A stretch of DNA of 64,000 bases from Tyto alba (GCF_018691265.1 NW_024881301.1:7267752-7331751), one strand, 5' to 3'. Positions 1 to 14,509 are shown, numbered from the stretch's first letter. Translations and numbers: made by a program. Notes: generated by a model not told the origin, from the letters alone.

Positions 1-1859
1 GTCTGTCTACACCATCTTCTCTGAGATCTAGCGAGCTGTAGTCTAGCATGCTGCTGGTTTTGGCTGCCTGCTTCAACATCCTCTTCCCCAGGGGAACAGA
101 AAGCTCTTGACTTGTTCCGATGAACCATTTTATTAGGGTCCACCTAAAGCTAAGAGTAAAAGTTAATAAACAGACTAGTCAGGAAGTTACTGGTCTTACA
201 GGACAAGGGGAAACAGGTTCTAAGAGCTATAAAAAAATCCAATTTACTTCATACCTTACAAGGTAAAAAGGAAGCCACAGTGCTAAATCAATATCAACAA
301 CTCTTCCCAGACCTAAGAACTTACCTTATAGCTTATCCCTACTTCTTTGTGAAAGAACCTCCTTTCTTTATTCCTAGGTAGGAACACAAATGTAACTCCA
401 CAGATACAGGGAAGTAGAGGGAACTAGGGCTATAAGAAGTAAAGGAACCACTGGAGGAGGAGCTAACACAGCATCTTCTCATTTGTAATCAGCAAAGCCT
501 TTCCAGGCCTAGTGAAATGAGCAGAGATCCCACAAAAGCTGGGCACGATGTTTTGGTCTTAAAGGAGTACAGCATGGCAAAGTTTCTCTGGGCCTTAAAG
601 ATGCAAAGGAGAAGGCAGGGTGAATCTCTCCCTTGGCTGAGATATGTTCAGCACATGGACAAGAGAAGGGCAGAATAAATACCTTTTACTTCTTTGTAAT
701 ATATAAACATATTTTTACCATACTGTTTTCTAAGGTTTCTTTCAGTCTTATTCTGTACAGGTGTCTGCTGCAGTAACTGGAGTACTTCTTCCTCTCTTCC
801 TAATAGCACTATTTCCCAGATCTTGTAAAAAAAAACAATCTTCCTTCTGGACTATCTGACCCTTGTACAGTCCCCTTAGGTCCATCTAGCTTGTAGATTT
901 TCATTAGCGTGTTTCTCAAGCTTCTTCTAGCACTTTATGAACTCCTCTGAGACCCTTTCACAACTCTTTGAGGACCATGACACATAACCAAAGAAAACCC
1001 CAGGCCTACAATGAAGAGGAGGCAAATGGTTTTTTGCACTGCCTTCCATGTCCTAGGTGCTGTACAAAGAGAAAAGGCAGCTCTGAAAGCAAGGACTAAA
1101 CCAAAGAAAGGCTAATCTGGTTTTTTAAAACAAATGTCAATTTTTGTTTGAAAGAGCAAAATTGCTAATGCCTGTGAAATGGCTGCTTGTCTTCAGTCCC
1201 ACAGACTAAGAGACAATCCAAAGTGTATGTGTGTGGGTATGCTTTCTAAAAGTATTGAAAGCTTGATTAACTTCTTGCAGACATGGGCTGTTTAGATATT
1301 TATGATTATAATCATCACCTTAAAACAAAACAATGCTAAACCCTGGGTTAGAAATACAACTGCACTGGTAAATCTTGTGTTTTCTCCTTGTCATATTTCA
1401 GAAGTAGCTAATTAAATGCAGACTTACTAAATGACTAGCACCAGACCACAGTAAGCTCACTTAGTTTCTGGGCTCTGCTATGTACGTGTTCAGCAATAAA
1501 ATGCTTCTTTCCCTCCCAATCTGTCAAAGGCAAGGGCATCATATCATGAGTTAGTGTGGGGGGAGGCGGGGGTGGGCAAGGAGTGGTGGCCCAGAAGTTG
1601 AGGTGGGCGAAGGCTTGATGATCCAGATCATATGACCTAATAGACTGTGTCACTGCCTTTGGGAAATACAGGCCTCCTGACACATGCCCTTGGCTGGAAG
1701 GTCAGAACAGAAAAGCCCAAGCTCAGAAAATGAAGCCCTCCAGCTGAGAAAAATAATCCAACCATGGATTGGCAAAAGCTTTCTTTTTCCTCCCAACTTT
1801 TTTTTTTTTTTTTCAGACTTGATGTGTTGCTGTAGTGCACTTCACATCTGATTAAATTA
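1..1859. other. Unique noncoding sequence, no gene seen
   Basis: No reading frame here resembles a known protein, and I see no exon with paired splice signals. The stretch is AT-rich with ordinary composition. Two low-complexity spots stand out. A G-rich tract at about 1557-1577 has runs of six, five and three G and could form a weak two-tetrad quadruplex. A T16 run at 1798-1813 is followed directly by CAG, so it looks like a polypyrimidine tract plus acceptor, but no open frame or donor follows closely enough to support an exon. Confidence 0.6.
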
Positions 1860-1983
1860 GTCACATTGCATTATGCCATATCAAATGTGACATGTTGCAA
1901 TGGAATGTGAACAGTGTATAAAGATGCACTGGCATCGCAGAGCTGCTGTCTGCTTCTGACTCACATTGGTGTGTTAGCATCAG
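1860..1983 (+). promoter_or_regulatory. Candidate TATA promoter with short first exon
   Basis: An 8-bp inverted repeat (GTCACATT at 1860-1867, AATGTGAC at 1884-1891) encloses a CArG-like stretch. It is followed by GGAATG, the complement of the M-CAT/TEAD core CATTCC. A TATAAAG box lies at 1917-1923. A start site 25-30 bp downstream would fall near 1948, and a strong donor, CAG|GTAAGG, follows with its cut after 1983. That gives a noncoding first exon of roughly 35 nt. This arrangement is typical of muscle-type or other tissue-restricted TATA genes. No coding exon could be found downstream, so the gene is unknown and the call is inference from motif order. It could equally be a chance cluster. 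Confidence 0.3.
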
Positions 1984-4900
1984 GTAAGGCAGGCATGCAA
2001 GGTCCAAATCCTTCCTTGCTATTAAGCCATGCTTTTGCAGCTGATCAGTAGTTTCTTGTATGGTTACTTAACTTTACATCAAATTAGTAATCAGCTACTC
2101 CAAGAAACTCTTAACTACCTCTCCTGCAACCCCCAGCCTGCTTGTGATAATACAGAACGAGGTATCTCATCAGGATTCAGCCCATCCCTTACAAGCATAC
2201 TAAATACATTAACTAAAAGATGACTAGTAAGATGCAGAGCATATAGATAATTGCAACCTACAGAGAACAGGGCAGAGGCATCATGTTATTGCTTTTGCAC
2301 ACACAGTGAGTATTATTCTTGGGGCTGCAGGAATCACACCATCAGGAAACTCTAAATTCTAGTCTACTGACTAAGCACCTCCTGTTAGTCTTTTATCAGT
2401 GTAGCTCTTGTGGGGCTCTGCAAGGAATTAAAGCTACTACACTCATGTAGAGCACAGAGAAAGTATTAATACGATATTCCACCTTTCTCGGGGTAAATGC
2501 TCACCCCCATGCATGGCAGTGGAGATGGATGGATTAGAGAAAATCCATACTAATTTGAGCTGGACTAGACCACTACAAATGCAGAGCCCATTTTCCACTT
2601 GCTGTGGACTTGATGTTTTATCTGGGATTCTTGTAGGACAGCTTGAAAGAGACGAGAACAGTTTCAGGAAGAAGGTCTGTTGGAACTACCTACCTGCCAA
2701 AGAACCACTAGTTCATTGCCATTTTTCTTCCATGTTCTCTAGAAGTCAATACCATTATCCAATATATAGCAAACGACAGAGCCTTCTTGTGAAAGGACTA
2801 CCTAAGCAGTCAGTAAAGCCATATGTAAAGCTTTACTGCTTACTTACACACTAAAGGACCAGAAAGGGGAAGTGCAGAGGAGGCAAGAATATCTGTAATA
2901 TTGTCTCCACACATAATCTGAATTAGAAGTTAAAAGAAGGCAGTCAAATTAATTACACTAAACCTTCTGGTACCCTCCTGGCTACACAGATTATTATAAC
3001 ATATTTTTCATGTGTATATAATGAAATATATTTTATAAACTATGGAGAGATCTCTTTGTGTTAATCATCTGAGGATGTAAGTTTTTATGCTATAATTATA
3101 AATCACAACCTTTTTCTCTTAAGTGCTACTGTGATTCTTTTACAGTCCTGGAGGTCCCCAGCTCAGGAGTCCTGGGGAGCCCTAGCATAGCAGGAAACTC
3201 TCCCTACTTGGACAAGGTTCCTGTGACCAAAGGAGTTTAATTAGATGGATGCAATGGGGACTCACACAACCCAAGACCATGAGGTACTACATGAAGCTGA
3301 AGAAGTAGGTTGGCATATCTGGGAGACTTCAGTAACTCAGTCTCAGTGAGTCTGGTTGTAATGCACATGCTTATTACCCTATGTTCCCGGGGGAAGTTGT
3401 GTCCTTTCTTGTGACTCTTTCACAATGTTCATCTTTCTTATCCTGGGAAGAGAATGGATGGGTTTTGACAACTTTTGTGGTGCATCTCTTACAGTGGAAG
3501 TCCTATTACCTAGGGTATCTCAGCACTACATTGTCAGATAAGTACACAGTTACGATATAGCTGTGAGAAGAATAGTGTGCAGGCTATAATAATGAAAGTT
3601 GTATTCAGTCTCTTAACCACAACTTACTTTGTCTGATTTTCAGACACTGTCATGTCTAAAAGTGTTCAATCCAAACATGAATCCAACTTCATGTTCTGAA
3701 TTATCTAATGATATTGTTCAGGATTCTTTTTCTCCCAGTTTCCAGTCTTAACTGAGGCCAGGTATTCCCAACAAAGTGGGGGAAAGTCATGATGATTAAT
3801 GAAAAATTTATTGGACTAATTAAAATTTGAGTTTGGCTCAAGAGCATGGTTGTATAGTTAATTAGAAGCTAATATATCAGAGTGCCTAAACCCACAGACC
3901 TTACTTGGGAAAAACCCCAACATAGGGGTTCTCCAAGGAGCTGAGCCCACTAAACAATTCTAGGACTTGCTCTCCTTTGAAAGCTTTATAGGAAAAGCTG
4001 TAGCTGACATGAGATACGTTTCTCTTTACATCCCCCATTCCCTGCAATTGGCTAGTTTTGAATCTTTTCCAGTGTGTGGTCCAGAAAGGGAGGACCATTC
4101 CCATTCATAGTTTGCCCTGGCTTCCCTTTTCTGTTTGTCTTTCTCTGGTTTCTCTTTCTTCTCATTCAAATTCATACATATTTAGCAGATGAAATGAATA
4201 GTAAAAGGCAACTGTGTTGTAATTAATGCACATATGTAAAACCAGTGCCTGCATAGCTGACCTTTCCATTTGTCTAAATTTGGCTGGATATAGAAGAAAC
4301 TGCCAACACAATTTTCCATTGGTAATGACGTGCTTATGACTGTACTGAACTGTAAAGCCTTCTATTTTCTGGTGGAGAAACAGAGCAAGGAGGATGGTGA
4401 TCACCAAGCCAGCTCTGGATCAAAGGTAACCCAGTGCAATACATCTCCAGAGGTTTGAATCAGTTCCAGGATAACTAAGTTGTTCTCTCAGCACTCCACG
4501 GACTCAGCTGCTTGAGTAGTCCCTGTTCTAAACTTTGGAAATTTGGAAGAAATGCATCAAATGCTTGGTCACTTGCACCTGCAGCATGCCTGATGGGGAT
4601 CAAAGGTCTGATGTTTGAAGCAGGCTGACAAGGACATGTTCCCAAAAGAGAATCCTTGGAGGAGGAAAGAAATGTCATATAACAATGTGATTTTAGAAAA
4701 TACTGTTATCAGCTCCCTGTGGAGGTCAAGGCCCACTTTAAGGCTGATGAGAAGGGAGCAGTTTGGAGATGCAGAGCACTGATTCTGTAACCTGCTCTCT
4801 AGCTCAGACATGATCTTCTTCCAAACCACGCAGAGCTTGCACTGAAGCCATACATAGCACAAAAGGCACTGCAAGCTGGAGAGCATATTTCAGGTTGGTC

Positions 4901-7900
4901 CTGAATTAGAAACACTACTGCCCTTCTCCTAGGCCATAGAAGAACTTGCTTACTGTATGGCACCATCAAAATGAAGTGCCTCCCTATTTACCCCACTAGT
5001 GGGTATATCCATGGATGGAATAAGCCCTGTGTTCAACCTAGGCAGACCTTTCCTGAGGCTTAGGAGGTAAGATCGTACATAGGTGGACAACTTGGTCTTT
5101 GGCTAGTTTTGACTCCATAGGAACCTGGCATTTGAGCAGCTGCAGACTGGTTTGGGATTTCTATGACTTACACCAGAGATGATGCTGGCTCCAATCCAGG
5201 CCAGGATCTGTGAGGAGCACAGCCGAGACACAGCCGCTCTGATTCTCCTGGCTCATGAGACACATCCGTACTCACTGGCCAGCCAGTAAAGATGGGGAAA
5301 TTTGACACTGCACCAGCAGTAAAGCTAGGATTTAACTGCCATTCAACTATTTGATTTGTCTAGAGACCTGGTATGCGTATTGCAGCACTGGGGAAAATAG
5401 AGGAAATACAATTTAATACTGAAGTCGCTGGAGTGGAAAAGCTGCGACATCGCCCTCCCTCTTTGCCCACTTGGTTTAGTCTGATAAGCAAGGAGCTCCC
5501 AAAGTGCTTCCAGAAACACGCACGTGCATGCAGATGTGACAGTCACAGCATGGCCATTGCCACAACTGGAGCTGTGTGTTTCCAGCCACCAACACACCTT
5601 TCACTGCAGAGGCACATACAGGAGGGTACACTGGAGAGCAGGAGCCTCTGCCTTTGTAGGAAGAGTGGGAGGTTTAAAAAAACCCTATGAATTAGGACTA
5701 CAACTGCTGCTAGGAAAAGGGAAACTAATGTTTGGTTGCTTCTGAGCTGAGAGAGCATGGTTGTCGCTGGAGGGCTGGGCTTGAAGGGGGAAGACAAGGA
5801 ATTGTAATTATGCCTAGTTAATACAAGGCCACAAATTTAGGAGTGCAGGCATCTTGGGCTTCTTACAGCCAATAAATAAGAGAGTGAGAATGGCTCCTTC
5901 AGGAGCTTGTCTCTGCCCTGGGTCCATGGAGAACCCACAAGTGCCACACTGGTGACTCAGGCATCGCAGTTTAGAAGAACCCAGGCCTTTGGGCTCAGAC
6001 AACTAACAAGTTACTGCAGGGCAACAAGGGACTATTAGGAAATAAACTCAGTGAATTTATGCTTCAGAAAGGTACCAGACGTCTCCCTGTGTACTGCTAG
6101 TGTTCATCTCTCTTGGAGATGCCTGCTGTCTGACACACCCTTGGGAGTCCCTTTAAGGACAAGTAAGGGGTAGTACCTGCTGTTTAGGGGCAAGAAAGCA
6201 GAGGCAAGGGGCGGTAAGGGTGACGCAGGGCCATAGGATGGTCCAGAGGCAGATTTAGGATTGATTATTGGTATTGACTATTTGTTTCTTCCTCTCCCTT
6301 AACTGGCAGAAGCTGTTCTGAATCTGTCATTCAAAACAAAAGCAAGGCAGGCAGATGCTTTGTGAATGGGGGAAAGAATACACCTGAGGGGTTACCTTCA
6401 GCTCCCTAGAGATGCCATTTGTGAAACAAACATGGTTAAGCAGATGCTTTTCCTTGGTAGCCACCTACATCTAATCTGAGGAGCACCCAAGAGTGCTCGC
6501 CCCAGCTGAGCCCACAGGGTCCCTCATGCTCCAGCTCCCACAGGAAAGAAATCTGGGAGCATATGAACCTAACTCTAGAATGGAGCCAAATTCTGGCACA
6601 AGACTTCGGTGTCTTGACACAGCCTCTTTCCCAAGGAAGACAGAGGAAAGGAAATCTGTCTCGGAAGAGATTCTCTTGGTGTTTAGTGGGGCCTTTCTAC
6701 ACTGCTGCTGAAACTCAGCAGCCCCTTACCTGTTATTTTACATTCCATACCCTCGAAGCATATAAAAGCTTTGCTAGTAGATATTCAGCCAACATGTGAG
6801 GATGGTTTTCAGTTATTCACAGCTGGGCACTGAAGTAGAGTGCAAGCTAATCTGCTAGCTGACGAATTTGCATATACACAGGCTTTAATATCAAGTGAGA
6901 TGCACTTTATATGAACTCTGTAGTTCTTATACAACGTTTTCAATTAATATCTGTTCACTGGTTTTAATAGGTTTCTCCTATAATGTTTACAAGACTGTAT
7001 GGACTCTCTCTTTTGACTAATTAACACATCTTTAAATTCCTTTGACTAAAGCTTTTCTTTGTCTGGTGAGTAATACTTTGATTTATCAGGCTTTAGATCC
7101 AACTATTTGGTGGGAGGAGTCATATATTCATTAAAAAATAATCTTTAATATTCTGTCCTGTCATTGTAAGGCAATGTAGCAGGTCTTCCACTATGTCATT
7201 TTGTATTTTAAAAACTGCCATTTTATCTGTGCTTTAATTTTACTAGTGCCATTTCACTTTCTGTGGGGAAACAGGGATAACGAATTTTGTCAAAGGGTTG
7301 ATGGTTCAGAGGACTACGCCTTCACTCCAAGCCTGATTCTGCTTACAAATAATACATAGAACCATGAATACTAGCGTTGCCTTTTTCCCAGGATGGAACA
7401 CTGCTTTGTAATGAAAATTGTCTTTGCCTGAAGCCTACAGAAAAAAAAAACGGGATAAAATCCTGTATCATCTACCACACCTAGTGTCACCAGAATTGCT
7501 GAAGAGTTGGAGACCCAGCCTTCCATACTGGAAAAGCTACTCACAGCCTTTATAAAAACAATGGATCAGAAGCTGATGCCTTCAAAACAGAGCTCCACAC
7601 CAGCATAATTACAGAGGAAAAATATGCCTGGTTTTCCTTACAAGGAGTCCTTGGTATTGACCACACTTTTGATCTTCTCAAAGTGCACTTGTGTGTCCCT
7701 CTTGGAGTGCCTGCCTCGGGACTCATGTCATCAGCCGTGGACATCTGACTCTCTTTAATTCCTCACTTCAGCACCTCAGTGCTATGATAAAAGATTATCC
7801 AAAAGGATAGTCAGTCAAAGTAGATAGCATAGATCTTTGTAAGAGGAGACCTTCGCTTTAAGGAGCAATAAAAACTTCATTTAAAAAAACACACAACTGG

Positions 7901-10900
7901 CATCTGATTTAGCAGCCTTTGAACTCGGCAGACTGAGTGTGGAAGTTCACAGTACATGGCTATTTTTTCAGGTGGACACCACTGACACTTGGGGGTCATA
8001 TTTTTCAGATTTTCTTTGCTATCATAACACTGAGAGATTTCTTTTTAAAACAAGGAAAAATAAAGCTGACACTCCAGAGAGAGTGAAGAAGACAATCTGT
8101 CTCCTCTAATCCTTCTGGGGGCTTTTGAGTTCAAATTATACAGCATGGTGGACTTGGAATCTTCAAGAACAGATTTTAGTATCAATATTCACTAGTGAGT
8201 ACATCACTACTAGGTCAATTGAAATAGATTCTGAAAAAAATCTGGTTTACAATGCACTGAATATTACTTACAATGCATTAAGTATTAGAATACTTACACA
8301 CAAAGGTAAAAAAGCTACACCACCACCACACACTAGCTAACACTTTTTCATTGTTTTATTTCTATAGTGAAATTTACCTCCCCACATGGAAAAATAAAGC
8401 AAATAGTAATATAGCTCCCTAAATATAGTTTCCATAATGACCTTATAATAAGCAAAGCTGGTGGCCTCATATGTTATATAGTTCTAGTAAAAAAAAAAGT
8501 GCTTGCTTATTAACTTGCCATACCCAGCCATTTTTGCTAAAGTTCTCAATACCAGGTGTCTACTCAAGGTGATTGGTTTTAAAAAAATTCACCAAATTTT
8601 TTCAGCTATTTTCTAAACTACATTAGAAAACCAATGAGGGTATTCTTCTTCCCCAATTTAAAATTCTGGTGGTCTTATCTTTAGGAGTTTTGAAGGCCTT
8701 ATGCCTCAAAACAGGTATCTGATATTTGGCAGTGTGTGACCTTCCCAATGGGAGGTGATCTACCATGCAAACCCTTCAAAACATGGTGAAGTTCCAAGTT
8801 TCTGAAGTGTTAGATTTTAGCAGCTTCATGTCTCAAGATCTGGTCCCCACTAAGCATGCTACAGATCAACCAGGATTTTCTCAAAGTTAGCAAATTCTTG
8901 TCACAGATGAGTTGAGGTTGGGCAGAGACTCGATCCAAGCTCCTGGGAGCTTGTTCTTCCCCTATTCAAGGTGGACTCCCAGTAAGGTCCCAGCAGACTG
9001 GCTCAGTGATGGTTGTTCTAGTGGAACCTTCATTTTCTGGTCCCGTTGGGAATATCAGAGCACTCAGAGCTGTTGAGGACCTTAATAACAGCAGTCCTTT
9101 GAATAGATGCAGTGCTTTGTATAATATATGTGTACATATTCACTTATGCACACACCATATATAGAGGAGGCATGTGTATTCATATACACAAAGACACACT
9201 GATTGTTCAGAAAACTCAGATTCTTGATACCTCAGATTCAGGACTTGAAACTCTTGAACACTTTGGTTCTTCATTTCTGTGTGCCTCTGTTCACCGTTCA
9301 TAAAACACAAACAACAGTCTTTCCTTATTTTCTGTCAGTGTTATGAAAATAAGTTCCTTACTGTGTAAGGCCATCCAGTACTGCAGCAAGGAGTACCATA
9401 AACACGTCCACAAGGAGATGAGGAATTCTGTCTTCTGAGCAGGATTTGAATGTCGTAAGGTACATAAAACATGTGGCCACACACTGAAAAGCTAAAAGAC
9501 AACACTGTATAGCTGTTCATTAGTTTTGGCACTGAGTCCAGCAAAGATACCCTGGAAGAAACAGAATTTGATCAGCTAACGAAGAATCTTATTCAAATAT
9601 GTTATTGATTCAAGGACAGTTTGAATTCTGGATTTGAGATCTTGTGAGTGCTTGCTTATGCATCTTCTTTAGTATCTTGTATTTTGTAAAATTCTTTAAA
9701 TTTTGTTTGTGTGATACAATCTAAAGCATGGAGGATCACTCTGGCAACCAAGCACTGCCACTCATCTGTACTGCAGAATTAATTTCATTTGTGCCTGCTG
9801 AAAACAAACCATGATGAACATACTTTTAAAGCGTGCCAGTGTAAAATGACATTTAACATAGAAGATATCTTCAATTAAAAAAAAGTAATGAATCAGAGAA
9901 GAAATGAACAAAAGAAACAGTATGCCCAAGGAAGTACTAATTTAGACTAGCAGAGGGCTGAGAAGAGCTATTGAACAATTTCATTATCACATCCTTTTCA
10001 AAGAAGGAAGACTCCTGCTTTCCTATTTCACGATAATTGGATGAAGAAATGTGGGTGGGAGCACAATTCATTGCAGAATTTGATGAATTATTTACTAATT
10101 AAGGAGAGAAACGGGATAGTATGAGCTATATTACTTTGATATGAATGTTCCTTTTATTATATTATTTATACACATGCAATTGTTGCTTTTATTAACTAAG
10201 AGGTTAATCACTTGAATGGGATGCTTTGCATTCTTTACAATTACATACACCAGCAAATTGGCTAATTTTATGTGAAAAAAAAATAACCTAGCAATTTTTC
10301 TAGTACTTATCTGTATGGTGCAGTTTAATAACATTTTTGCACTGTGTAAAATGAATAAACCAGCTGGTCTCATGTTTTGGCAGCAGCACTGCACATTGCA
10401 ACATGGCACACGCAGGCTCAGGAGCCCTCGTTGGGGTTTAGGCACACTGCAGAGGTGATGACACACAACTCCCCGAGGGGTGGAAGATGAACCTGATGAT
10501 GTACTGTGTCTCCAGACAGGCTGTTTATGGGGCAGGCTTGAGGATGACTTCAAAGGTGGCTGCCTCATTTTTTCTGCAGCTGGGAGGGCCGTTTTGTTCT
10601 AGGGATATCGTTTCAATAGCAAACTGATCACTGTCTAGACTGGATGAAATTAAAACTGCCCTGCTGTATGCGTTAAACCCTGGTACCATGGCCAACAGAG
10701 AGATCCCCTCCTACACTTAGCCCCCAAGTTTCTGGGACTGAAGGACTGATCCTGTCTGATGCTACGAAGCTTTGGTGTCTCCTCATACAGAGCCCTGGTG
10801 CCACTTAAGTTGCCCACGAGCCTTTCACCCCACACCATCAGCCAGATTGACACTGCTAAACCCTTTGATGGTAATTCCACTCTGCCACTGCTCCCCAGGA

Positions 10901-13322
10901 AGCACATCCAGGACTTTGTGGAACTGGTGCTGTTCAGATAAAGTCAAAATAATGGAACATGTGCCTGGAGGAAAAGAATTTTTCATCTGAACACCTTTTC
11001 ATATCTAGATCACCTCACCAGAACTCCAGAAGACTCCACACTGTAGCAGTCCATACCATTTAATTTGTTGGTTTTTTGGTTTTTTTTTTTTACATACATA
11101 CAGATTGTTAAAAAACCTGAACATATGGTCTCCAGACAGAAACACCTACCTCTATGTAAAATTTATAAAAATATGAAAGAATCTTTGTTCAGATTCCTCA
11201 TTCACATGCCCCACCCTTCCTTCCCTGATGCATATAAAGACATTGATATGTAAACTTCATTCGTTAGCCATTAGAAAAATAAGTAAAAGTACATAGTTTG
11301 GGTTGATGATGTAATAAGTTATTTAATGATTTTCACTGATTCAATGGAAAAATATATCTTATTGTTCACTAGAGATGGGGGATGGGAGGTTAATATACAT
11401 TTTGTCTTAGATATGAATCATTTTGGGAACATTAATGGAATTTTTTTTTTCAATTGTAACCACATGGGGGTTTATTACATTTTAAAACGAAAAAAAATGC
11501 AGATGGGGCAGCTCAGCCATCTAGCTCACTTTTCACATCTTCATAACACGCCACAGCGCAGCCAAACCAAGCACTCATGACTGCAGCCCTGGGAAGGTCT
11601 GGGGAAAGCCTGAGCCCCGCAGTGAAGGAGGCCATTCTCCACTGCCAGGAATAGACATTTTCTCTGTTTACCAAACTCCTCACTTCTCAAAAGAGCACAG
11701 GAGTGCTCTGGCCAGAGCAGCTGTTCTGTGTGAGCATCCTGTCTTTACATACATTGCTGGGACACAGCTGAATATGACCCAGGAGCCCTCAATAGCCAAG
11801 TCCAGGAGAAAAAGCATTCTTAACTTGTCTGAGTCTGAGATGACTGAACTCCCCCACCGCTTGGCAGCTGTATTGTGAAGAAGACACTGGTCAAACATAA
11901 ATATCCAACCTGACCAGAGCATGGAAATTAAGGGGTGAGGAAATAAAAATGATAGTAGGAGAGAAGCACAGTCTGTGTTTGCCAATTGTCCAAGGAAGAA
12001 AGCATCCTCACATCACAGAAGTATGACTGAACTTCAAATTGTTATTGGGTTTGGCTGTTAAAATTCACTTTCAGATGATATCTCTGCACTTGGAAGTAGT
12101 TGTTCCAAACAGACAAACAGAACACACACATAAAGATAACAAATAAAAAAAATTTCATAGAACAGTAGTCAAAATGTGATAAGGAAAAACATAAATATAG
12201 TGTTGATTATACCAGGAACATCTTTCATGGAGCCGTGGATGTGAAATTAAAAGAAGTTATTAGAATGAATTCTCTTTTACCTTGCTGAAATGCTTCATTT
12301 CAGAAAGATCACATGAAAAACTCCATCAAAACTGACATGTCTCTCTCAAACATTTATTCATTAACAAATCTATCTTCTTTTTTTTAATGGAAAATCCATC
12401 AATCAAAACTTTTTTACTTGCCCCTACTTTTCCGCTGTAGAAAAAATCAATCCCTCAGTCCGGGCTGGGAACCAGCCCCTCAGTGCAGAGATGCACGAAA
12501 GGCTGTGTGGGGTACAGGGACCCCTAGGAATGGGCACTGCTGAGCAGGAGAGTCAGGGAGGTCTCGTCCCCTCAGGCACCACTGCTGATACTGTGCACAA
12601 AGCCGTTGGCTGGTTTGGGGGCAGCAGCAGGCTGACCTTTCCTTCCCAGAGCCTCAGCATGTGGTAGCGCAGCATAGAGGGGGAAGGAGGAGGGGGAGGA
12701 ATATGTTTGTTTCAGATCTGCCCCCTCAAATATGCACAGATTCTCAACAGACTGATCCAGCCATGTAACCCTCTGATTTTGAGGGCTTATTTGGTTCAAG
12801 GCAGAATCTGTAAAGAAACTGAGCGCTGAGCACTGCTGCTAATTTGAAGCAAAGGCAGAAAAAAAGGGACCCAGTAGTAGTGATTATCCAGCTTCCAGGA
12901 ATATGCTGAACCATCTTTGCACATAGTTTTGCCTTCTCTTAAACAGGCGTGAGGCAAATACCTCGATGGGGTGAGGCAGTCTAATATCAGGAAAATGAAG
13001 AAGGCACAGTTTTCCAAGGGATGGACTCACACACTTTGAAGCCTGAGGATGCTATCTCACATTTTTCCCCAACTTTCCTAGCTTTAAGAGTCTTGCATTT
13101 GCCTGGGTGCTGTGTGAATGCTGCACTGGTCAAGTGAACCCATTGTGACGCTTTGGTATGGCTGGGCTAGCTATATCTGCACTTTTTAAAATGAAAATTT
13201 AATAACAGTCCATATGGTTATAATTAAAGAAAAATCCATTTACATTTTAAAATGCGCACATTTTATTGAAAACAGCTTACATAAACACATCTGGAACACA
13301 GCTTTAGATAAAAAGCATATGC
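1984..13322. other. Unique noncoding sequence, no gene seen
   Basis: This is about 11 kb without a recognisable gene, transposon or RNA. Frames of up to about 145 codons occur (for example on the minus strand at 10131-10568), but none shows a domain, signal-peptide pattern or family resemblance, and most overlap frames on the opposite strand. Short A or T tracts of 8-11 bases are scattered through it. A GC-richer patch at about 10390-10560 and another at 12450-12680 are the only clear compositional shifts; both contain short frames I cannot assign. Confidence 0.6.
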
Positions 13323-13423
13323 AGGGTCTGATTCTGTTATTGCTTATGCTGGAGTAAGTAAAAAATGACTCCATCAAAGTCAGTTCACAGGTGTAAGGCC
13401 AATGGGAGATCAGAATCTGACCT
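13323..13423. mobile_element. Palindromic MITE-like ancient amniote repeat
   Basis: The ends are near-perfect inverted repeats: GGTCTGATTCTG at 13325-13336 pairs with CAGAATCTGACC at 13411-13422, 11 of 12 matching. The interior keeps the pattern I remember from a repeat common in turtles and birds: an ACTCCAT...AAGTCA centre, then CAGGTGTAAG, then GAGATCAGAATCTG at the right end. The element is about 100 bp with no coding capacity, as expected of an old non-autonomous DNA transposon or foldback relic. The family name is not certain, and because it is palindromic its strand is arbitrary. Confidence 0.5.
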
Positions 13424-14463
13424 AGGGCCTTTCATTTCAACAAGCAGAATATTGCCAAGTTTCACTTCAATCTTGCAACTTGGAAGAGAGGGGAACCAAA
13501 AGTTTATAGCCCATATGAAGAATTATTGTATTACGAATAACTGAAGTTTATAGAAAAATTGTTTCCAATGGTTAGACCTACAGTTCTACTCTTCACAAAA
13601 GCAGACAGAAAAGCAGGCACTGACCTCTCAGCTTCAGTAGGTTTTTATTGAGAGGTCTGCACTCCAGGCAAGGTACAGATTTCTTCCATGCGCTATCACA
13701 AGTAGTCCATCTTCCATTCTATCTTTCAGGGTTAAAAAGACATGTAACTGCAAATAATTGTATCATATTTAATCAACTGGACTCTCTAAGTACTTTGCAA
13801 TCTATAGTGTCTATTTTGCCAGACATTTTTCCATGGAATTCCCTTCTATTTCAGGGATTTTGTCCATGCACAGATGAATGATATGTAGAGCTAAAATGCC
13901 TGAAGTTCTCTATAGATTAAGAACTGATAGAGAGAGCCTGAGTATTTGCGAGATGTGCTGAAATAAACAGGCAATACAATCTTACAGCTCTGCTCAGAAC
14001 AGGACTTCAGCAATGACACACAAACCAGACAGATGGGTTCACTAATTTGGAATAGCAGGTATCTTGGTGTTAAATGTATTCCCTTTTTAGCAGAATTCCA
14101 AAAAAGTCAACCAAAACATTATGGCAGGATGTTAAATGTGCAGTGTATTGCATTATGGGACACAAAGCACATTCAAGACAAATACAGTCCTACTTATTTT
14201 TGTCATGTTTATTTTCTGCATCCAACAGGGCAGTAAATTAAAAACACTTTACTGAGGTAATGGTAGATAATTTATTCTACTTTTACACACTGTTTTTAGC
14301 TTCCAGACATGGGAGGAATGACTCGCCCTTTACAGGCAACGTTACCTCTTTTCCAATGGGATTTGCCTTTCTACTGACCAGTGAAGTCTCAGGATCTGAA
14401 GGATACTGGATTTATAATTTCATAAGTAAAAAATAAAACTGGAATTCTGAGTGGGCAACATAC

Positions 14464-14464
<1 letters not shown>

Positions 14465-14505
<41 letters not shown>
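14465..14505. repeat. (TG)n microsatellite
   Basis: About 20 uninterrupted TG units, followed by TATG. It is likely length-polymorphic, and alternating purine-pyrimidine tracts of this kind can adopt Z-DNA. The minus-strand frame across it reads only threonine-histidine repeats and is not a gene. Confidence 0.95.

Positions 14506-14509
<4 letters not shown>

Noticed and set aside
846..960. Possible CR1 scrap around AGGTCCATCTAGC
   Set aside because: Only about a dozen bases match the remembered consensus, and the flanks do not follow it.
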